Below are positions 60,191-64,000 of a stretch of 64,000 nt of DNA, piece by piece (position 1 is the first letter of the stretch; each line of letters opens with the position of its first letter). The stretch spans positions 3,100,001 to 3,164,000 of the forward strand of contig NC_014098.1 in assembly GCF_000092905.1 (NCBI RefSeq), in the 5' to 3' direction. Below the pieces are notes generated by a model. That model was not told where the DNA came from. It worked only from the letters and a program-made list of their open reading frames with translations, and searched no databases. The translations under genes and the position numbers were made by a program. The stretch comes from Kyrpidia tusciae DSM 2912. Lineage in GTDB: Bacteria; Bacillota; Bacilli; Kyrpidiales; Kyrpidiaceae.

Positions 60191-61366
60191 CTATGCATAA
60201 TCGGCCCGGTAGACCACGGATCCCCCGACGATGGTCCGCCGCACCACCGGATGATTCCCGGCAGGCTCAACGAGAATGAGGTCGGCCCGTTTTCCGACTT
60301 CGATGGAACCCCATTCCCCGTCCAACCCAACCGCCTTTGCCGGGCCGAGGGTCGCCAGCCGAACCGCTTCCGGAAGGCCGAGCCCATCGTTGGCCAACAA
60401 AAACACAGCCTCCAGCAGGGAGGGAACATGATAGTCCGAACACAGGAGGTCCACCACCCCGGCCGCGATCCCATCCCTCGCCCGAAGGTTCCCGTTGTGC
60501 GATCCCCCCCGGACCACATTTGGGGCGCCGAGACACACGCTCATCCCCCGATCCACCGCAAAGGCCGCCGCCCGAAGATGAATCGGGAATTCACTGATGG
60601 ACGCCCCGTTTTCCGCCATCCAGCCGATCCGCTCCCGCTCGTCGTCATCGTGGGACGCCAAGGGGATGCCCCATCGGACCGCCTCCCGGGCGATCTCTTG
60701 GAGCCGGGAGCGGTCCAGGTCCCGCCGGGCCCGCCGCTGTCGTTCCTTGATCACCCGGGCCTCTTCCCCGGACACCCCGAAGGTCTTGAGCAGGTACCGT
60801 TCAAATTGCCCCTCTTTTTTAAATTGCCCCTGATCGGGGGAGTGATCCATAAAAGAGAGCAAATCAATGTTCCCTTCCCCGATATGCCGCAGAACCAGGT
60901 CGATTCCCGGCACATTGATCCATTCATGACGCAGATGGATCCGGTGCCGAATCATCGTTCGCCCAACCGTCGCCGCCCGCATCTCACCGATGATCCGATC
61001 CACCGTCTCGTTCTGTCGAATGCCGGTTTCCCCGCTCAGCGCCAGGGCGTGGTACACCGTAGTGACGCCCCAGGCGGCACAGCGGCGTTCAACGGCATTG
61101 AACGCCGTGCGAAAGGGAAACGACGTTCCCAAGCGAGGGGCCCACTCCTTCTCCATGGCATCACAATGAAGGTCGATCAAGCCGGGCATGACGACCAGGC
61201 CTCTGGCGTCAACCCGCCGAACCCCGGCCGAACGGGAAACATCCGGTCGGGACCCGGGTGCGCACAGACCGACGATCCGCCCGTTCGACACGTGCACGTC
61301 GGCCTCGACGACCCGGTCCACCAACACCACGGCACCGCCTTCCACCCACAAATCCGTCCTGCTCAC
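60191..61366 (-). CDS. phnM: Alpha-D-ribose 1-methylphosphonate 5-triphosphate diphosphatase
   Basis: This encodes 391 residues of the amidohydrolase fold. VMPGLIDLHCDAMEKEWAPR is the first metal motif in its PhnM form. DLLSFMDHSPDQGQFKKEG, LASHDDDERERIGWMAENGA, FPIHLRAAAFAVDRGM and LCSDYHVPSLLEAVFLLAND are all characteristic. It removes diphosphate from the triphosphate intermediate so that PhnJ can act. It follows phnL with a 71-bp gap. Confidence 0.95.
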   Translation of the reverse strand: MSRTDLWVEGGAVVLVDRVVEADVHVSNGRIVGLCAPGSRPDVSRSAGVRRVDARGLVVMPGLIDLHCDAMEKEWAPRLGTSFPFRTAFNAVERRCAAWGVTTVYHALALSGETGIRQNETVDRIIGEMRAATVGRTMIRHRIHLRHEWINVPGIDLVLRHIGEGNIDLLSFMDHSPDQGQFKKEGQFERYLLKTFGVSGEEARVIKERQRRARRDLDRSRLQEIAREAVRWGIPLASHDDDERERIGWMAENGASISEFPIHLRAAAFAVDRGMSVCLGAPNVVRGGSHNGNLRARDGIAAGVVDLLCSDYHVPSLLEAVFLLANDGLGLPEAVRLATLGPAKAVGLDGEWGSIEVGKRADLILVEPAGNHPVVRRTIVGGSVVYRADYA

Positions 61367-61437
61367 CCCCGTCCGACTCGATTATGGCCGACGGCCAACC
61401 CCCACCGCCGAATCCGATGAGGGTCAAGCATCCTGTT

Positions 61438-62148
61438 TCAGGCGGGGATGTCGCCGGCGATCACCCCGTCGTTCATCCGGATCTCCCGATCCACCACCTG
61501 TTCCATAAAATCCAGATCGTGAAAAATCCCGATCATGCTGGTGCCCGCCCGTTTGAACTCCCCGAGCATATCGCGAACGATCCGCTTCGAAGATTCGTCC
61601 AGGGACGCCGTCGGTTCATCCAGGAGAAGCAGCCGAGGACGTTTCACCATTTCCTTGGCCAGATTCAGCCGGAGCTTCTCCCCGCCGCTGAAGGTGTGAG
61701 GATACGTATCCCACAGTTTCTCGGGCAATTGAAAACGCCGCAGGATCTCCCGGGCCTCCCGTTTCGCCGCATCCCGGGAGACGCCGGCCTCTAAGGCCTT
61801 CCCCATGACCACCTCCATGGCCGTCAACCTGGGCAGCACATTCAAGAATTGCGAGGCATAGCCGATCTCCCGGCGGCGCAGGGCGATCACCTGTTGCTCG
61901 GTCGCTTGGGCCAGATCAATGGCGCCATAAAGCTCCGAGCAATACACCATGGTCCCCCGGGTGGGTAGATAGGTGCGAAAAATGCACTTGAGCAAACTGG
62001 ATTTTCCCGATCCGCTCTTCCCGGTGATGCCCAGGAATTCCCCTTCCTCAAGGGAAAAATGCACTCCCCCCACGCCGACGATGGTCTTCCCGGTATGATG
62101 CATCCGAAAGATCTTGTGGAGCCCCTTCACGTCGAGAATCACAGCCAT
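61438..62148 (-). CDS. phnL: Phosphonate C-P lyase system ATPase-like protein PhnL
   Basis: This encodes 236 residues. Walker A is GKSGSGKSSLL, signature FSGGEKLRLNLAKEM, Walker B LLLLDEPTASLD. QVIALRRREIGYASQFLNVL is typical of PhnL. It is an ABC-type ATPase without a membrane partner, needed for the C-P lyase core in vivo. It starts 12 bp after phnK. Confidence 0.94.
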   Translation of the reverse strand: MAVILDVKGLHKIFRMHHTGKTIVGVGGVHFSLEEGEFLGITGKSGSGKSSLLKCIFRTYLPTRGTMVYCSELYGAIDLAQATEQQVIALRRREIGYASQFLNVLPRLTAMEVVMGKALEAGVSRDAAKREAREILRRFQLPEKLWDTYPHTFSGGEKLRLNLAKEMVKRPRLLLLDEPTASLDESSKRIVRDMLGEFKRAGTSMIGIFHDLDFMEQVVDREIRMNDGVIAGDIPA

Positions 62149-62160
62149 TTTCCCATCTCC

Positions 62161-63006
62161 TCACCAAATCATGGAGTTCACCAACAGTTGGGTATACGCA
62201 TGTTGGGGGTCTTCCATGATTTGATCTGTCAAACCCTCTTCCACGATTCTACCGTTTTTCATGACCACGGTCCGGTCGGCCAACATGCGAATGACCCCAA
62301 AATCGTGGGACACGACGATCATCGTGATGCCGAGATCCCGCTGAAGCTGCCGGATCACATCCAAAATCTGCGCCTGCACCGACACGTCCAGCCCCGTGGT
62401 CACCTCGTCCAACAGGAGCAGCGGGGGATCATTGGCCAACGCTTTTGAGATTTGCACCCGCTGCTGCATGCCGCCGCTGAAACGTTTGGGGGGCTCATCC
62501 ATCCGCTCAATGGGAATTTCCGTTTTTGCAAGCAGATCCCGGGCTCGTTCCCGGATCCGTCCCACATGATACCAGTCCGCGGCAATCAATTTCTCGGCGA
62601 TGTTGCCCCCGCTGGAAAAATCGAGCCTCAGCCCCAGATGAGGATTCTGGTACACCACTCCCATCTGGTGATTGCGGATCCACCGTTTCTTCTGTTTGCT
62701 CACCGTCCACAGATTGGTCTTTCCCCCATCCACGCCACGAAGAAACATCTCCCCGCCCGTGGGCTCCTCATCAAAGCACAGGGTCTTGATCAGGGTGCTT
62801 TTCCCCGACCCGCTTTCCCCGACGACGCCGAGGATTTCTCCTGGGTACACATCGAAACCCACGCCGCCGCACGATACGATCGAGCCGCACCGCGGACAGC
62901 GGTTGCTCTCGACTTCCGGACCAGTCAAAAGCAAACAGTTCTCACAACCCGGCCCATAGATTTTGCTCATCCCCCTCACGCGGAGCAGCGGCTCCTCTTC
63001 ATGCAT
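62161..63006 (-). CDS. phnK: Phosphonate C-P lyase system ATPase-like protein PhnK
   Basis: This encodes 281 residues. Walker A is GESGSGKSTL, signature FSGGMQQRVQISKAL, Walker B LLLLDEVTTGLDV. It binds the C-P lyase core through PhnJ. Residues 15-45 hold two CxxC pairs (GCENCLL, NRCPRCGS) and a further Cys (VSCGG). This looks like a zinc ribbon placed between strands 1 and 2. The start overlaps phnJ by eight bases (ATGCATGA). Confidence 0.93.
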   Translation of the reverse strand: MHEEEPLLRVRGMSKIYGPGCENCLLLTGPEVESNRCPRCGSIVSCGGVGFDVYPGEILGVVGESGSGKSTLIKTLCFDEEPTGGEMFLRGVDGGKTNLWTVSKQKKRWIRNHQMGVVYQNPHLGLRLDFSSGGNIAEKLIAADWYHVGRIRERARDLLAKTEIPIERMDEPPKRFSGGMQQRVQISKALANDPPLLLLDEVTTGLDVSVQAQILDVIRQLQRDLGITMIVVSHDFGVIRMLADRTVVMKNGRIVEEGLTDQIMEDPQHAYTQLLVNSMIW

Positions 63007-63874
63007 ACCATGACCCCCCGATCTCCACCGATTGGCCCAGATTCCGCTTCTGCCTTTTTAGGCAATAACTAGTATCCGAGCAATAATAGTTGACTTCCCC
63101 GGTCTCCCGATCAAAGACTTCGGTCAAATACGTGCCCCCCTGGCCGCACCGGGCACACACGCGGCCGTCAAAATCCTCGACCCGAAATTCATAGTCCTCG
63201 AATTGGAGAGGAACGACATCGGTGTGGGGCGGGATCGCGTAGATCCGCTTCTCCCGGCCCGCTCCGAACAGGAACAGGGTCTCGGCCCGGTGCAGTTTTG
63301 GCACATCAAATCGGGGGATCGGCGTCGGATCCATCACATACCGGCCGTTGACCATGACCGGATACCGATGCGAAAGAGTGATCTCTCCCCATCGGACGAT
63401 ATCCTCATACAAAAACACCCAGAGTTTGCTGTAATCGCGTTCCGCGTGCATCCGGCGGGTCTCCCGTTCGCTGGGTTCCACCCAGCGCAGCGGCTCGGGG
63501 TAGGGAACTTGAAGAACAAGGATTTGCCGATCGGTCAGCTTTTCCTCGGGAATCCGGTGTCGGGTTTGGATCAGGGTGGCCCGTCGGGTATCGGTGGTGG
63601 TGGTCACCCCGGTGGTGTCGTGGATGAGTTCCCGCAGATTGCAGGCGTTCACGCTGTCGTCATCCCCCTGGTCGATCACCTTCACGATGTCGGACGGCCC
63701 AACGATGGCCAGGGTGATGTGCAAACCTCCGGTGCCCCACCCCCGGGCGATGGGAAGCTCCCGGGAACCGAAGGGCACCTGATATCCGGGAATGGCCACC
63801 GCCTTCAGAAGACTGCGGCGCACCTCTCGTTTTGTGTTCTCATCGATAAACGCATAATTGTATACACCGTTCAC
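62999..63874 (-). CDS. phnJ: Carbon-phosphorus lyase catalytic subunit PhnJ
   Basis: This encodes 291 residues from a GTG overlapping the phnI stop (GTGA). YNYAFIDENTKREVRRSLLK and ARGWGTGGLHITLAIVG contain the glycyl-radical region. VCARCGQGGTYLTEVFDRET and YYCSDTSYCLKRQ carry the four conserved Cys, for the iron-sulfur cluster and the catalytic thiyl. It cleaves the C-P bond of ribose-1-phosphonate 5-phosphate by radical SAM chemistry. The extra residues relative to E. coli are at the C terminus. Confidence 0.97.
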   Translation of the reverse strand: MNGVYNYAFIDENTKREVRRSLLKAVAIPGYQVPFGSRELPIARGWGTGGLHITLAIVGPSDIVKVIDQGDDDSVNACNLRELIHDTTGVTTTTDTRRATLIQTRHRIPEEKLTDRQILVLQVPYPEPLRWVEPSERETRRMHAERDYSKLWVFLYEDIVRWGEITLSHRYPVMVNGRYVMDPTPIPRFDVPKLHRAETLFLFGAGREKRIYAIPPHTDVVPLQFEDYEFRVEDFDGRVCARCGQGGTYLTEVFDRETGEVNYYCSDTSYCLKRQKRNLGQSVEIGGSWYA

Positions 63875-64000
63875 GCCCGGGGCCCCCTCTGCCGTTGGAT
63901 TGATCCCACCCGAATCATCTCGGCTTGGAAATCGACATAATGAGGGAGTTTCCAATGGGCGACAAATCCCGACGATTCGATGCCGTCGATGTGGTACAGG
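63871..64000 (-). CDS. phnI: C-P lyase complex subunit PhnI (C-terminal end, runs off the window)
   Basis: The last 42 codons read LYHIDGIESSGFVAHWKLPH, YVDFQAEMIRVGSIQRQR. This is the characteristic PhnI C terminus (HVDGIESSGFV-HLKLPHYVDFQAEL). The TGA overlaps the phnJ start. PhnI with PhnG, H and L attaches adenine-nucleotide ribose to phosphonate. Confidence 0.93.
   Translation of the reverse strand, partial: LYHIDGIESSGFVAHWKLPHYVDFQAEMIRVGSIQRQRGPRA

Overview
The window looks like a chromosomal segment of a high-G+C, Gram-positive, spore-former-type Firmicute. The evidence is strong AGGAGG-type ribosome binding sites, frequent GTG/TTG starts, sigma-A promoters with TTGACA/TATAAT boxes, an ECF vitamin-type transporter, an L-serine dehydratase split into two subunits, and an Asp23-like protein. 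Thermophilic Alicyclobacillaceae (for example Kyrpidia-like bacteria) would fit, but that is inference. No rRNA, tRNA or CRISPR array was seen.

Layout. 0-3.6 kb: end of a toxin-antitoxin-like pair, then a PucR regulator with a class II aldolase. 3.6-11.6 kb: an accessory strip with an IS110 element, a candidate type I toxin, two RelE-type toxin-antitoxin pairs, an EamA exporter, a P-loop/Asp23-like protein, a GntR regulator and an intact IS630 element with TA target duplications. 11.7-15.2 kb: an operon of a crotonase-fold protein, a CaiB/BaiF CoA-transferase and an MFS permease, behind a clear promoter and a palindromic operator. 15.2-25.4 kb (minus strand): a large catabolic/import operon (tartrate/D-malate-type dehydrogenase, aldehyde dehydrogenase, SDR, M20 peptidase, fused EcfAA', EcfT, S component, P1 peptidase). 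It sits behind a textbook sigma-54 promoter and next to a sigma-54 activator gene (25.7-27.5 kb). 27.6-28.6 kb: a scar containing pieces of a second PucR/crotonase/CaiB locus, where a PIN-domain gene has become fused in frame to the crotonase C terminus. 28.7-38.1 kb: a branched-chain-type ABC importer with a two-component flavin monooxygenase, RidA, a 2-hydroxyacid dehydrogenase and a divergent LysR regulator. 38.4-40.7 kb: an IS1634-type element with a nonsense codon and a broken DUF4338 (DruA-like) gene. 40.9-49 kb: serine dehydratase, then a more A+T-rich catabolic cluster (DapA-like aldolase, epimerase-like NAD protein, MFS permease, M20 amidohydrolase, unusual regulator). 49.2-51.3 kb: nested debris (ECF sigma factor, IS5-type and IS21 pieces, TnpB tail, macrodomain gene). 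51.3-57 kb: a beta-alanine/omega-amino-acid catabolic cluster (permease, aminotransferase, alanine dehydrogenase, MmsA) with a cluster of DnaA boxes inside it. 57.4-59.2 kb: a VapBC-like pair, a coiled-coil protein and the 3' end of a group II intron. 59.3-64 kb: phosphonate C-P lyase genes phnI (partial), J, K, L, M and a PHP-family hydrolase.

How the genes work together. The window is mostly a set of scavenging and catabolic modules, each with its own importer and regulator, separated by mobile-element and toxin-antitoxin debris. The most unusual items are the PIN-crotonase chimera, the candidate type I toxin-antitoxin locus, the sigma-54-driven ECF-transporter catabolic operon, the FMN-reductase/flavin-reductase fusion beside a monooxygenase, and the DnaA-box cluster inside the beta-alanine operon.
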